Positions 1-42,180 are shown, numbered from the stretch's first letter. The stretch: DNA of 64,000 nucleotides from Flaccisagitta enflata (GCA_965153355.1 OZ231126.1:11842001-11906000); one strand, 5' to 3'. The notes: generated by a model from the letters alone, not told the origin. Numbers and translations are program-made.

Positions 1-49
1 TTAGATAATTGATAATTCTATTTCGTCATTGCCGTCATGTCTGTGTGTA

Positions 50-182
50 CGGGCATGAGCATGAACGCAAGCATGAACACAAGCATGAGAATAAGGATGA
101 ACACAAGCATGAACACAAGCATGAGAATAAGGATGAACAAAAGCATGAACACAAGCATGAGAACAAGGATGGGTGTAAGCAT
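50..182. repeat. 12-bp tandem repeat, AAGCATGAACAC-like
   Basis: Imperfect head-to-tail copies of AAGCATGAACAC and AAGCATGAGAATAAGGATGA form a short array of 12-bp units in a higher-order unit of about 36 bp. The open frames across it (Met/Asn/Ser or His/Glu/Lys rich) are repeat translations, not genes. Nothing else is recognised up to 400. Confidence 0.8.
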
Positions 183-393
183 GAACGAGTCCCCCAAATT
201 GGCCACTTCTTCCCACGTAAAAAGAAAATCCCTCATCCGATTTCACATCAACCATGAAATGACTCCACCGACTCCTTGTCAATCTGTTTGTTTTCTGTCA
301 GCCTCTTCATCAACCTGTTTGACGACTGTCAGCCTGTCAGACTCTACATCCTTCGCACATCTGTATGTTATATGTCAGCCTCTTATTTACCCT

Positions 394-2744
<2,351 letters not shown>

Positions 2745-2746
2745 GT

Positions 2747-2794
<48 letters not shown>

Positions 2795-2840
2795 TGTGTG
2801 TAAGTGCGCGTGAGTGCATGTGTGTGTGTTTGTGTGTATG
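2745..2840. repeat. (TG)n tract and degenerate TG-rich tail
   Basis: About 24 TG units follow the last minisatellite unit, then a degenerate TGTGTNTG tail. It mirrors the (TG)n at the other end of the array. Confidence 0.9.
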
Positions 2841-3232
2841 TGTACATTTACAATAATAATTTTTACCAGCCTTCTTTATTCAATGATAGGCTAATTAACT
2901 GGATGACTTTTTTTCTGTTTTTGTTACTGTTACTGCTAGGCCTCTTTTCTTGGCAAGAATATACATAAAAGAGGAGTTTAGAAACAATGACATGGGTCAG
3001 TTAGAACACCGATCAGTCAGTAACAACAACCGGGTTTGTTCTCAGTCACAACAACCGAGTTAGTTCTATACCTGGTAAACGCACCTTTGCCCATTGGGGC
3101 CTCTCAAACGCGTATTGCATACGAAATAAATCATTTGGCCAAGAGAAAGAAGAGAAATGTTTAATTACCTGCGATACAAAATGTCCTTAAAAGGGAATTG
3201 AAAAGTCACCGGACAACGAATGCGTGGGCTGA
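2841..3232. other. Unassigned intergenic stretch
   Basis: No exon, RNA gene or recognised repeat is visible. There is a short local duplication around 3005-3065, where ACAACAACCG appears twice. Confidence 0.5.
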
Positions 3233-3234
3233 GA

Positions 3235-3286
<52 letters not shown>
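3233..3286. repeat. (GA)n microsatellite
   Basis: About 25 GA dinucleotides. Confidence 0.95.
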
Positions 3287-3289
<3 letters not shown>

Positions 3290-3410
3290 CGAATGAATGG
3301 GTTTTTGGATTTGTGTTAAATGGCGTTTTTTTTTAAACTACCTGATTAATGATAGTTGAGGGATCTTTTCTGACTTTTTTTTCTTCTTCATGAAATGACC
3401 CATTGTGGAA

Positions 3411-3589
3411 AACAAGGCCTGATACACTGCGGGTGGGCAGGGGCCATGTTTAAGTTCACCATACCATTTGGGCGGGAGCAGTGAGGTCAAAGAAATAATA
3501 TCATAGGAAGAGTAAAGTGTGACCGACCGACCGACCAACCGACCGACGGACAAAGCGGGTTGTAGAGTCGCGTGCACGCGACTAAAAAA
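3411..3589 (+). mobile_element. Family A short element (AAGGCC...CGACTAAAA), copy 1
   Basis: It begins AACAAGGCC, has the internal GGGTGGGCAGGGG and GGGCGGGAGCAG boxes, then a (CCGA)n tract, then GGGTTGTAGAGTCGCG, and ends with the perfect hairpin GTCGCGTGCACGCGAC followed by TAAAAAA. Here the 5' stem box is partly deleted. The family has no coding capacity. Confidence 0.8.
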
Positions 3590-3698
3590 GCTACCCCGTC
3601 ACTTATGGCTCATTTTATCGAAGGGTGTTTAGCGAGGAATTACTTGATAGTCTCAGAGAAAAACAAAACTCTCTCTTTGAATGTTGAGATACTTAGAT

Positions 3699-3854
3699 AA
3701 CAAGGCCTACCTTAGTCGCGTGCGGGTGGGCAGGGGCGGCGATAAAAAGCTAAGCGTGACGGACGGACTGACCAACCAACCGACACACAGACCGACCAAC
3801 TGATCGACAGACGGAAAGAGCGGGTTGTAGAGTCGCGTGCACGCGACAAAAAAA
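3699..3854 (+). mobile_element. Family A short element, copy 2
   Basis: AACAAGGCC start, internal TAGTCGCGTGCGGGTGGGCA box, (ACCGACCA)n core, and terminal GTCGCGTGCACGCGAC hairpin with an A-tail. The GGATACACGG segment near the start is missing. Confidence 0.8.
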
Positions 3855-3910
3855 TATTGTGCGTCTGGCAGAACTTCCGCTTCCGCAAAGCCAGAACTAA
3901 TTTGGTCCGG

Positions 3911-4073
3911 AACAAGGCCGGATACACGGCAATCCAGTCGCGGACGGTTGGGCAGGAGCAGTGATGCAAAAACCGCTCGGAATTCAAAAATGTGACAGAC
4001 CGACGGACGGACCAACCTACCGACCTACCGACCGACACGGCAAGGTGTAGAGTCGCGTGTCCGCGACTAAAAA
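3911..4073 (+). mobile_element. Family A short element, copy 3 (GTCCGCGAC subtype)
   Basis: A complete copy: AACAAGGCCGGATACACGGC start, CAGTCGCGGACGG box, GACC-rich core, GGTGTAGAGTCGCG, and terminal GTCGCGTGTCCGCGAC hairpin plus TAAAAA. It starts 57 bp after copy 2. A short reversed fragment (TTTAGTCGCAGACATGCGAC) follows at about 4081. Confidence 0.85.
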
Positions 4074-4150
4074 CGTCAGTTATTTAGTCGCAGACATGCG
4101 ACTCAAGAAATTACGTTCTCGGTCAGTCGGTTGGTATGTCCATCCGTAGT

Positions 4151-4743
4151 TTTTAAAATGGGGAGTGTATATGGCCAGAACGATATAGATATTGTGAAAT
4201 TGTAATATTCATGAGTTTCTTAAAAAAAGTTTAGGAACTTGATCGAGAGACTGAAATTGAAAAGACAAGTGAATTTGATACTGATAGTTATCTACCTTGT
4301 TTTATTGTTTCATCGGTTTTTTTTCTGCAGATGCTCTTTAGGAAGATGAACTACATTATCAACCATCAGTTGTTTTTTTGAAAATCATGGCTCAATTTCA
4401 TCCAGAAGCAAGTGATAGCTCAGGATAGGATAAATAAAATGCGTTTTTGCAACTGGCTGTATATGACTGAAATGGATGTCGTGTGGGTTAAGAATGCGTC
4501 AAGACTGCATACGATACTTGATACAAGGTATGAATCTACTCCTGAGTAGTGAAGTCCCAAAATTAGCCTACCCTTTAAAATGACGTAATGACGTTCACAA
4601 TAAAATGAGAAGGTCGAGATTCAAGTGCCTTTTTTTTGATAGATTGTTACATTACTTAAGTTTCTCTACTTTCTCCCTCTTTTTTAAAAAAAGGGCTGCA
4701 GACATTTAATACTCATGCTATCCCATTTCGGTTTTTATAGACA
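4151..4743. other. Unassigned stretch
   Basis: AT-rich intergenic sequence in which I see no exon or named repeat. Confidence 0.5.
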
Positions 4744-5304
4744 TACAGTAGATCTAGACTTGAGATAACGGGGGCAAGCCTTGTAGAAAAACAAATAAAG
4801 CCAGGGGAGTGATATTTGAAACATAGACTAATAAAGGGATGTTTTATTGCTCATGATAGCTGGTTGCTATGGAAACGCATTTCTATGCCTTTTCACTAAA
4901 ATATCAGTATTTAGAGAAATTTTTTGAGGGAACATTTTTTAAGATTAGATTTCCTACAACTTTCTCACAGTATGTTCTGTAAGAATGTCGCTCGTTTAGC
5001 AGTTGCTAGGGGCTGTCACACATGGATACACTCCTTAACAAGGACCAAACGAGCGACATTCTTACAGAACATACTGTGAGAAAGTATTAGCAAATTTGAT
5101 TTTAAGCAATGTTCCCTGAAAAAATCTCTCAAAACATTGATAGTTTAGCGAGAATTCATAGAAATGTGTTTCCATGGCAACCAGCTATCATTGGGATTTA
5201 ACAACTTTTGATTAATCTATGATCAAAATATCACTCCTGTGCCTTTATTCATCTTTCCAAAATGCTCGCCCCTGTTATCTCAAGTCTAGATGAGATCTAC
5301 TGTA
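4744..5304. mobile_element. Palindromic Tc1/mariner-like MITE (TACAGTAGAT family), copy 1
   Basis: The two halves are reverse complements: TACAGTAGATCTAGACTTGA at the left, and TCAAGTCTAGATGAGATCTACTGTA at the right (two parts overlap). It is flanked by TA, and the inverted repeats start CAGT, as in Tc1/mariner elements. The arms share GTAAGAATGTCGCTCGTT and a GGTTGC(C/T)ATGGAAAC box on either side of a short loop near 5020. No transposase is encoded. It would fold into a hairpin of about 280 bp. Confidence 0.85.
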
Positions 5305-6214
5305 CAACATAAACACTTTTATAATTGCTTCATCAATGCCTTAATTGTGGAGAAAAGTTTAGAGAGGAACTAAGAATCTCTTTGGTTAACACAAAAGCCT
5401 CGCGTTTCGAGGTTGACTGCAGGACGTAAATTGCTCACGAGCCTGGATTGTCTTGCTGCGTGTGGGTGAGCAGGGGCAGCGATGCATCCAAAAAAGAAAA
5501 ACAAAAAGGCTGACCGCCATGACTATTTTGGTCTATTTTGCGTGATCCAGAATTTTTCAACAGAGACAGACTCACTCTCATATATATAGAGTCGCTTTGT
5601 AACAGTCGAAAAAGTGGCGTGCGGACATAGCAACTGACTGATAAAAGGAGTAAGTAAGAAAGTAATGGCACGCTGATCGAGTTTGTGTGTGACCATTTCA
5701 GTTATTAAGGTATAACAATGGACATGTCTTTTGCCTTTTCATCTTTGAACCGATTTAGTCTTGATGTAATTAGTCTTGATGTAGTGATGTTTTGATTTGA
5801 TTAGTCTTTCATTAAAGGTCCAGAAGGCGCTTATCCTACATCCATGGGTCTTTCTGTTTTTCAGTTAGTGTCATTATCATTCATTTCCGTTGAAGGGCAG
5901 TTTATGCCTCATTGACAGTGACTGTTCAAATCCTTGGTAAGCATTTGACATCACAGCCTCAGCCACCTGCACGCAACAAGGTAAACTGTGTCCGTGTTCA
6001 TTTTGTTGTTTGTATAACACGACACTGCATATTCTCTGAGTGATGGGGATCTATTTATAGAAACTGAGACATAGCATTTGGGATCGGCTTGTAGGCGTTG
6101 ATGAAAAAGGTATATTCCTCGGGGAGGATGAGTATATAAAAGATGAAGACATGGATACATCCAAACTAGATAAAAAAACCCATTCGAGGGTTGGACCGCA
6201 AAGCTCGTGCCAAA
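5305..6214. other. Region upstream of the laccase gene
   Basis: This is the presumptive promoter side of the laccase gene, but no convincing TATA box or start-site motif can be singled out. A fragment of family A (GGGTGAGCAGGGGCAG) lies near 5463. Nothing else is recognised. Confidence 0.5.
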
Positions 6215-28837
<22,623 letters not shown>

Positions 28838-28989
28838 TCTTGCAAAATATTGATTAAGGAGTTGATCACCGCCTTATAGAACCTATCAAAAAAGTCTTTA
28901 ACAAATCGCAATCATCTGTTTTCCTTTTGATTGATTTTGTTAAAATTTTCAAAGAAACTGTCACAGAATTCCACGTTATTGTAAAACGA

Positions 28990-28995
28990 AATAAA
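28990..28995 (+). terminator. Possible laccase polyadenylation signal
   Basis: AATAAA about 150 bp after the stop codon, in AT-rich sequence. Confidence 0.45.
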
Positions 28996-29113
28996 CTTTA
29001 CTCTATTTCTTTCAATTTCCTGTACTGTTATCTGAATTACCTAGACAAGGAATCACAAAAAACTATCCCTGTACAGTTTGGAAATGAATGTCTCCATTCT
29101 CTACTGTACATAA

Positions 29114-29259
29114 AACAAGGCCGGATACACGGCTACCTTAGTCGCGTGCGGGTGGGCAGGGGCGGCGGAAAAAAGCTAAGCGTGACAGACGGACGGACCA
29201 ACAGACCAACCGACAGACGGACAGAGCGGGTTGTAGAGTCGCGTGCACGCGACTAAAAA
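29114..29259 (+). mobile_element. Family A short element, copy 11 (intact)
   Basis: AACAAGGCCGGATACACGGC start, TAGTCGCGTGCGGGTGGGCA box, GCGGGTTGTAGAGTCGCG, and the perfect GTCGCGTGCACGCGAC hairpin with TAAAAA. At 146 bp it is one of the shortest full copies and a good type specimen. Confidence 0.9.
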
Positions 29260-29444
29260 CTTGTTTGAGAGAGAACGGTTTGTATTGCTCCTGAGTAAGT
29301 CATTTTCGGGATGTAGGGGTAAAGGGGGCACCGGCCCCGAAGGAATTGATTGGGATTTGGGCCACATAGTTGGGATTTGCGCCTTTAAACAATTTAGTTT
29401 CACGAGAGCGCATGCTAAACGAATTAAGCAAAATTTTGCCTTGC

Positions 29445-29445
<1 letters not shown>

Positions 29446-29519
<74 letters not shown>
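29446..29519. repeat. (GA)n microsatellite
   Basis: About 36 GA units with one AAA interruption. Confidence 0.95.
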
Positions 29520-29521
<2 letters not shown>

Positions 29522-29630
29522 CCTGACTTTATTAACAATTTCCCATCAAAGGTGGATGTCTATTACTATTCAATCTGTCATTGCCGGGTTTCACTAAGTT
29601 TTTCTAAGAAGCAAGCAGTATGGCTGATTT

Positions 29631-29690
29631 GACAAAGCCGGTTACACGGCTTATCCTGTCGCGCATGCTTGGGCTAGGGCAGTGATACAG
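29631..29690 (+). mobile_element. Family A 5' fragment
   Basis: GACAAAGCCGGTTACACGGC followed by CTGTCGCGCATGC and GGGCAGTGAT; the 3' half is missing. From 29691 to 30282 I see nothing beyond AT-rich sequence. Confidence 0.6.
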
Positions 29691-30282
29691 GAAGCCACAG
29701 GGGCATTTTGGCACTGATGCTAAAATTGCCCTGAAACGCCAAAATAACGCCTAGATCCAATGAAAGGTATAAAAATGCATACGCCAAGAGGGAATGAGCA
29801 GAGTGCATCTCACCAGGAAGGAGTGAGCGGAGTAAGTGAGCAAGTCCTTGGATTTCTCGTCAAAAAATTCAACATTGAGATGGAGCAAATCACACGCATC
29901 TTTTTGTACTAAAGATTCATACTTTCTAGAGACATACAAAAACGAGTCTATAATGGTGCCTCTATTTGGTTCTATCCGGTATCGAAATGATATGCAAATG
30001 AATGCTATCTTGACACTGATCTAGACAGATGAAAAATGAAAAAGAACCGCGTATACATTGCTTTTTTAAAGCGTTTCTCTTCAGTGCCTGACAATGATTG
30101 ATTGTACAATGGGAAAGCTGATAACAAAAAAAAATGATAATAATTGGACAATGGACAATGGACACGTAAAGAAGAGTGGCACTGCTCAGTGCGCAATGAC
30201 TGATCCGTATCAGATTTGAAAGGAAATTTGCTTGTCACCATATAGCAGTTACTGTCGTCCCAAACATCATAATTACGAAGAA

Positions 30283-30493
30283 AACAAGGCCGTACACACG
30301 GCCACCTGAGTCACGTGCGGGTGGGCAGGGGCAATGATGATGAAGGCTTACCAAGCATATTTGAAAAGGAGTGGTAATGCAAAAAACGCCTCAAATGCTG
30401 AAAAAGGCAGTGTTAACGACCAACCAACAGACAGTCGAACGTCCGACCTTCCGACGGACATAGCGGGTTATGGAGTCGCGGGCATGCGACTAA
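30283..30493 (+). mobile_element. Family A short element, copy 13
   Basis: AACAAGGCCGTACACACGGC start, GTCACGTGCGGGTGGGCAGG box, GCGGGTTATGGAGTCGCG, and terminal GTCGCGGGCATGCGACTAAG. Confidence 0.8.
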
Positions 30494-30542
30494 GAAGAAC
30501 GCTAAGAAAAAGACTCTTAAATCTTACAATGGAACTAGTCAT

Positions 30543-31133
30543 CCAAGGATCGCACATGGTCAGCGGTACCCGATGCCCTGCTTGGAGTGATCAAGTGAAG
30601 TAGTGGAGAGAGAGCAGGGCAGCGGCCCCAAAGGGCCGATGTCCTGTAGGACACAGGGGGGAATTTCGAGACGTCCTGGGGTATATTAGGTCTGAGAAGA
30701 TGGATAGAAGTCATTAAAGGCGGGTTTGAAGCCTGGAGGGCAGAATTAGGTTTTAAAGAGTAGATTTGAGGTTTGAGGGGCAGGCTTGAGGCCCAGAGGA
30801 CAAATTTGAGGCCTAAAGAGCTGATTTGAGGCCTTGAGGGTGGATTTGGGGTATGGAGGGCTAATTTGAGGTCTGGAGGGCAGATATGAGGTATGGAGAG
30901 CTGATATAAAGTCTCAAGGGCTAAATTGAGGTCTGAAAGGGCTATACAGCCTATTCTGATGGCTCAGAGGGCCAAAATCAGGCTAAAATCAGATCAAAAT
31001 CAGGCTTGAGAGAGCAAAATTGAGGCCAAGGGGGGGGGGACGGAAGGACGGACGGAAGGACGGACGGAAGGACGGACGTCTCAAAATTCCCCCCTGTGTC
31101 CTACAGGACATCGGCCCTTTGGGGCCGCTGCCC
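30543..31133. mobile_element. Family B inverted-repeat element, copy 2
   Basis: It opens with CCAAGGATCGCACATGGTCA and GGTACCCGATGCCCTGCTTG, then GGGCAGCGGCCCCAAAGGG, CTGTAGGACACAGGGGG, a core of GAGGCCTGGAGGGC-type tandem units, (GGAC)n, and the inverse end CCTACAGGACATCGGCCC, closing GGGGCCGCTGCCC before AAAAAGG. Confidence 0.85.
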
Positions 31134-31244
31134 AAAAAGGAGAGGGTGGAACCATAATTGTTCCCGTCATCCAAAAGGGTATTTTACCCTAAATAGAGTG
31201 TCAATATGATATTGTACAATGACTGAGTTGAAATTTTGTCAAGA

Positions 31245-31823
31245 TACAGTAGATGTCGTCTAGACTTGGAAATATGGGGGAATTCACTACAGAAAGACAA
31301 ATATGCTGGAGAGACTGATATTCGAAATATAGGCTAATAAAAAGATGATTTATTGCCTATGGGTGTTGGTTGCCAAGGAAACACATTTCCATGTACTCAC
31401 GCTAAAGTATCAATATTTTCAGAAATTTTTTGAGGGGAAATTGTTTCAAATAAAATTTACAAAAACTTTCCTACAATATGTTTTGTAAGAATATTGCTCG
31501 TTAAGCAGTTGCTAGGGAGCGTTTCTATGTGTGACAGCCCTGTGATGCTTCTTAGCAACCACCAAACAAGCGATGTTTTTACAGAACATATTGTGGGAAA
31601 GTTTTAGCAAATTTTATTTTAAACAATGCTCCCTCAAAAAATTTTTAAAAATATTGACACTTAAGCATAAATATGTGGAAATGTGTTTCCATGGCAACCA
31701 ATATCCATTGGCAATAAAGCATATTTTTTTAAGTTTACATTCCAAATATCAGTCTCTTTAGTTTTTTTTATCTTCCTGTAATGAATTTCCCCGTATTTCC
31801 AAGTCTAGACGACATCTACTGTA
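31245..31823. mobile_element. Palindromic Tc1/mariner-like MITE (TACAGTAGAT family), copy 2
   Basis: Ends TACAGTAGATGTCGTCTAGA and TCTAGACGACATCTACTGTA are perfect inverses bounded by TA. The same inner boxes as copy 1 occur (CAACC near GGAAACACATTTCCATG, AGAATATTGCTCGTT). The right end lies only 45 bp from the stop codon of the minus-strand membrane-protein gene, so the element probably falls in or just past its 3' UTR. Confidence 0.87.
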
Positions 31824-31829
31824 TCAATG

Positions 31830-31835
31830 TTTATT
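31830..31835 (-). terminator. Possible polyadenylation signal of the minus-strand membrane-protein gene
   Basis: AATAAA on the minus strand, about 33 bp after the TGA at 31868-31870. Confidence 0.4.
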
Positions 31836-31867
31836 TCTATTTAGATTTTTTCTTTGCCCACGAGATG

Positions 31868-37738
<5,871 letters not shown>

Positions 37739-37960
37739 CCTTAGTTGTTTGAATTTGTTTTTCTTGGGGGGGGGAGGGCCTGTTTTTGTTTTTTATTTTT
37801 TGTGCTGTTTAGTTTTGTTATTTTTTTTTTTCAAGAACCGCAATGTTAATGCTGTTGGCGGGAGATCAAGCTATGAATTTGATATTGAGAAAATTTGTCT
37901 TTGTGTTTATTTGTGTCTGTGATTGTCACAGTGCACGACTGCTTTTTTCGTTTTTAGTTT

Positions 37961-38117
37961 TTAGCTGCGGACACGCAACTCTATAAGAGGCTTTGTCCGT
38001 CCGTCGGTCGGTCCGTTGGTCGGTCCGTCGGTCCGTCCGTAACCATCAAGTCGAAAAGTGGGAAAACGCCCCTGCCCACCCGTCCGCAACTGATGGCCGT
38101 GTATCCGGCCTTGTTTA
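37961..38117 (-). mobile_element. Family A short element, copy 15
   Basis: On the minus strand: AACAAGGCCGGATACACGGC start, CAGTTGCGGACGGGTGGGCA box, and GAGTTGCGTGTCCGCAGCTA hairpin end. The G-to-T change in the box (GTTGCGGAC) is matched in the hairpin (GTTGCGTGTCC). The AT-rich 37739-37960 holds only G and T runs. Confidence 0.85.
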
Positions 38118-38383
38118 TAGTTGCATGTAACCCGCTGTTTATAGTTGCATGTAACCCGCTTTGTCGGGTGGTCGGTTAGTCTGTCTTTCTTGGGCGTTTT
38201 GGTCTCACTGCCCCTAGCCCTGTCCAAATACCCTAGTGACCCTCTTTATATGGTCTTGTTTAGGTACAGTCTTCTTCCGCAATAACGGTACTGAATGCAA
38301 CCACAATTTTATTCGATATCAATTTGTTTCTTAAGTAAAAATTGTTTTTCTTTTCCAAAAGACCAAGTTTCAAGCGGTTTTTT

Positions 38384-38571
38384 GTTGCAGACAAGCAACG
38401 TTTTAAGAGACTTTGTCCATCGAGCCGGCAATCCGTCAGTCAGAATCAAAGTGGAAAAAACGAGCGTTTAAATGCTTTTTGTGTATGGAGGGGAGCGTGG
38501 GGTATAGATGGAGGTGGGAAGCCCCTTCCCAACCATCCGCAACGATATTGTGACCCGAGTCACTTGTTCCA
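38384..38571 (-). mobile_element. Family A short element, copy 16 (degenerate)
   Basis: Decayed minus-strand copy: GTTGCGGATGGTTGGGAAGG box, and GTTGCTTGTCTGCAAC end hairpin, again with matching GTTGC in both. The AAGGCC start is lost. From 38572 to 39120 I see nothing but a repeated 'GATACCAA(T/G)GAAAC' motif near 38957 and 39029. Confidence 0.6.
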
Positions 38572-39119
38572 TTACTAATGGATTTGTTGAGCGATTTTTA
38601 ACTGAATCAAGTGAGCTTGAATAATCGCGCGGAAAGATTTTTAAAAGAAAATAATGGCGACACCCCACTGAATTTCTTTTTAATGACTTCTTGATATTAT
38701 TGTGTATGTTAAATGTTCCAGACAATGAGGAAATAACTTAATCGGAAGTGTCTTTTTTAAATCGAATGTTCATGAACCGGTTACGTCTCATGTTAGTGAC
38801 AATCTGATGATTGAGATCTAACTTTTATTTGTGTTTAAATCTATAGTACTTCATAAGATTTTCATTCACTCCCATTTTAGGATAGTTATCATTTTCATCT
38901 TTTTCGACAATAAACAAAGGGGGCTGGACTTTGTATTTCAATAGTATTGAGCGGGGTGATACCAATGAAACCCTAATCATCGAATCACTTTTTGCAATTG
39001 GAATGATATTGAGATAGGTTTAGGTGATACCAAGGAAACACCAATTTTCGGTTTTGATTGCCTCATCTCTTTACACCCACATACGGCGAGGTTACAACAT
39101 TTTCGCTAATGGTTGGGCG

Positions 39120-39945
39120 GGGCTGAGCCCGATCAACAAGTAGGCTAATGAGGCTTAGCCTCAGGCCTCGCGCTTTGGGGGGCCTCGCGCTTTGAGGGGA
39201 AAAAAGAAAAAAAGGGGAAGGAGAGGGGAAAAAAAGAGAAAAGTGGAGGAAAAACGAGAAAAGGGAAGGAAAAAAGAGAAGGGGAAAGAAAAAAAGAGAA
39301 GAGGAAAGACAAAGGTGACAAAAAAGAAAAAAAAGGAGAGTAAAAAGAAGAAGAAAAAGAAGAAGAAAAAAAAAACTGACAAGTTTTTAGACTGAGTAGA
39401 GTTGAAGGCAGATGGTGCCCCTGGTACAAAATTCCAAATCAAGCTCTGGTGCCCGCTTCCACATCAAATCTTATGTCTTTTACAGAAATATAAGATGTGA
39501 ACCCCCTAAATCTGTAGCATTAGTTCAATGATGCAAATTGAAGCTTATGATTATATGAGTCGCGCCACCAGAGCGATTTTGCAATTTCCAATCCAATCTA
39601 AAATTATAGTACACAATCATTGGTTTTATATACTTTTAATAATAGTCAATTTTAATGCTTTATCAAGCTTTATCTTGATTTTAAAGATAAAATAAAAAAA
39701 TCACTCTGGTGACGCCATTCATATTGATATAAAGATTCTTTCTTTACCTTTAGATTATCTATAGTTTAATTAGTGAGGGCTGCAGGTGGGGTGCTACAGT
39801 TTGTTTTAACCTTTTCTCGGTAAAGTGTGTCGTTTTGCCCACCAGTTCATGGCGATATTGTAACCCCATGTCACTTCCTAAAACTACAGGGGCCTCGCGG
39901 CAACCATAGCCTCAGGCCTCGCACATTGTTGATCGGGCCCAGGGG
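39120..39945. mobile_element. Possible element with GAGCCCGATCAACA ends
   Basis: GAGCCCGATCAACAAG at 39125 and TGTTGATCGGGCCC near 39928 are inverted, and TAGCCTCAGGCCTCGCGC and AGCCTCAGGCCTCGCACA lie next to them. The interior has a 180-bp purine tract (39190-39380) and an inverted pair, GCCACCAGAGCGATTTTG / AATCACTCTGGTGACGCC. Confidence 0.5.
39190..39380. repeat. Purine-only (GGGAAAAAAAGAGAA)n tract
   Basis: About 190 bp of almost pure A/G with an approximate 13-16 bp period. Such mirror-like homopurine tracts can form triplex DNA. The Lys/Glu- and Phe/Ser-rich frames are artefacts. Confidence 0.85.
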
Positions 39946-40227
39946 CGAGGGCACATAACCCCCTTCCATAGCCCCTTACACACACACAAAAACACAACCG
40001 TTACATCTGAAATGCGCGTTTGTAAACATATTTTTCAACTCGATCATCATGGGCGGATGGACCGAAGGACTGTTGGACCGACAGGCTGACGCGACGGGCC
40101 AACGGACAGATGCAATCAAGGGATGTTTTAATGTTAAGCATATCATAAACTAGGGACACTTCAATATTTTAAGTGTGGAGGAGTGGTTTAGAAACAATAT
40201 CTTGATTTTTCGTTCTTTTCCCTTTTT

Positions 40228-40889
40228 GGGCAGCGGCCCCAAAGGGGACGAAGTCCTGTAGAACACAGGGGGACTTTTGTTCGTCCGTTCGTTTGTTCAT
40301 TCGTTCGTCCCCCCCTCATCAGGGCCCTCAGGCCTCAAATCTGGTCTCAGAAACCTCGAATCTTGCCTCTCAGGCCTCAAATCTAGCTTCTCAGACCTCA
40401 AATCCAGCCTCTCAGGCCTCAAATCCGGCCTCCCTGGCCTCAAATCCAACCTCTCAGGCCTCAAACCTGGCCTCCCAGGCCTCAAATTAGGCTTCTTAGG
40501 CCTCAAACCTGGCCTCTCAGGCCTAAAATTAGGCCTCTTAGGCCTCAAATCAGCTATCTAAGCCTCAATTTATTGCTCTCAGGCTTCAAATCAGTCCTCT
40601 GACGTTTCAATCCTTAATCCAGCTCTCTAAAGCCTCAAGTCAGCCCTCTAAAGCTTCCAATTAGCATTCTGAGGCCTTATATCAGCCTTCTTAGGCCTCA
40701 GTTTAGGCTCTTGGAGACCTTCAGTAAGCCTTCTCTAGCATCTTATCCACTTCTTCACGCAGGACGAACGAAAGTCCCCCTGTGTTCTACAGGACTTCGT
40801 CCCCTTCGGGGCCGCTGCCCTGCTTCCCCTAACTCCAATTCACAATCACTCAAAGCAGGGCAACGGGTATCGCTGACCACATATTGCAT
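40228..40889. mobile_element. Family B inverted-repeat element, copy 3 (reverse orientation)
   Basis: GGGCAGCGGCCCCAAAGGGG start, CGAAGTCCTGTAGAACACAG, (GTTC/CGTC)n, then about a dozen tandem (CTCAGGCCTCAAATC) units, the inverse CTGTGTTCTACAGGACTTCG, and CGGGGCCGCTGCCCTGCTTC. It ends AACGGGTATCGCTGACCAC, which in copies 5 and 6 is the opposite (left) end. A family A fragment (ATCTCTATAAGAGGGTCTGT) follows at 40888-40925. Confidence 0.85.
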
Positions 40890-40930
40890 CTCTATAAGAG
40901 GGTCTGTCCGTCCGTCCGCTGGTACATCGC

Positions 40931-41415
40931 ACCGTGGCTAAAAACAACCCCTGACGCAGACCGGGGACCAACCAACCCCTTAATCGACCTAAACCACCAT
41001 CACCGTGGCTAAAAACAACCCCCGACGCAGACCGGGGACCAACCAACCCCTTAATCGACCTAAACCACCATCACCATGGCTAAAAACAACCCCTGACGCA
41101 GACCGGGGACCAACCCCTTAATCGACCTAAACCACCATCACCGTGGCTAAAAACAACCCCCGACGCAGACCGGGGACCAACCAACCCCTTAACCGACCTA
41201 AACCACCATCACCGTGGCTAAAAACAACCCCCGACGCAGACCGGGGACCAACCAACCCCTTAACCGACCTAAACCACCATCACCGTGGCTAAAAACAACC
41301 CCCGACGCAGACCGGGGACCAACCAACCCCTTAACCGACCTAAACCACCATCACCGTGGCTAAAAACAACCCCCGACGCAGACCGGGGACCAACCAACCC
41401 CTTAACCGACTTACA
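40931..41415. repeat. 71-bp minisatellite, 7 units
   Basis: Unit ACCGTGGCTAAAAACAACCC, CCGACGCAGACCGGGGACCA, ACCAACCCCTTAACCGACCT, AAACCACCATC. Starts at 40931, 41002, 41073, 41140, 41211, 41282 and 41353. The third unit lacks one ACCA (67 bp). Units are almost identical, so the array is young. It contains a CCCCGACGC...GCGTCGGGG-like symmetry. Confidence 0.96.
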
Positions 41416-41775
41416 CTTTGATATCATTCCCAACTCCTTTATTGGCTGGTCTCCGGTCAACGTCCCTCCCACCTCCAGATTTGAATTTTGTTATTTGTTT
41501 GCTGCCTTGGTCATTATCAAATTTTTTATGATGATTACCATGTAGTCAATACTCACTAGTTAGATCATCATTCCAGGTGTTAAGTTGTCTGTTTTTGCGA
41601 TAGGACAGTATCATGTTTTTTATCAAGGAAATTTCTACCAGTAATGGCGGCTGTCGCCGTGAGGAAAAAAGTCGTAAGGGTTGTTCACTTTTCACCATGC
41701 TTTTGTCTTCAGTCATTGCAACTTTTTTTATTTGTTAGATCCAATTAAGAGCAATATTATGTATGGGTTGCACTG
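41416..41775. other. Unassigned stretch
   Basis: No exon or recognised repeat. Confidence 0.5.
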
Positions 41776-42180
41776 TGCCAAATGAGCTAGATGAGCTAAA
41801 ATATTCAAAATCACTCTACCAGACAACCAGCTATGCTTACAGACATGCTTTCTTGGATTTGCATGCTTAAATCAAAACATTTATTCATTTCTTCATTTAT
41901 CGGTTTTGAAATCAGAAAAAAAGAGCAAGCTAAATGAGCTAAATGAGCTAGAATACTTAAAAACAACCTCACAGATGAGCAGCTCTGCTCACTGATATGC
42001 TGTCTTGTATTTGCTTGCTTAAACATCTATCAATATATTTGCTCATTTATCGCATTTGAAATCAGTAAAAAAAGTGAGCTAAGTGAGCTAAAATGCTCAA
42101 AATCACCCTTACACATGAGCAGCTATGCTCATAAACATGTTTTCTTATATTTGCCTGCTCAACCAAACTTAGATACACTC
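41776..42180. repeat. Diverged tandem repeat, about 146 bp, 3 units
   Basis: Three copies of a unit with ATGAGCTAGATGAGCTAAAA, then ATCACTCTAC, CAGCTATGCTTACAGACATG, TTCTTGGATTTGCATGC and TTCATTTATCGGTTTTGAAA start near 41779, 41926 and 42073. Confidence 0.75.

Noticed and set aside
39192-39442. Lys/Glu-rich 67 aa and Phe/Ser-rich 93-94 aa frames
   Set aside because: Simple translation of a purine-only tract.
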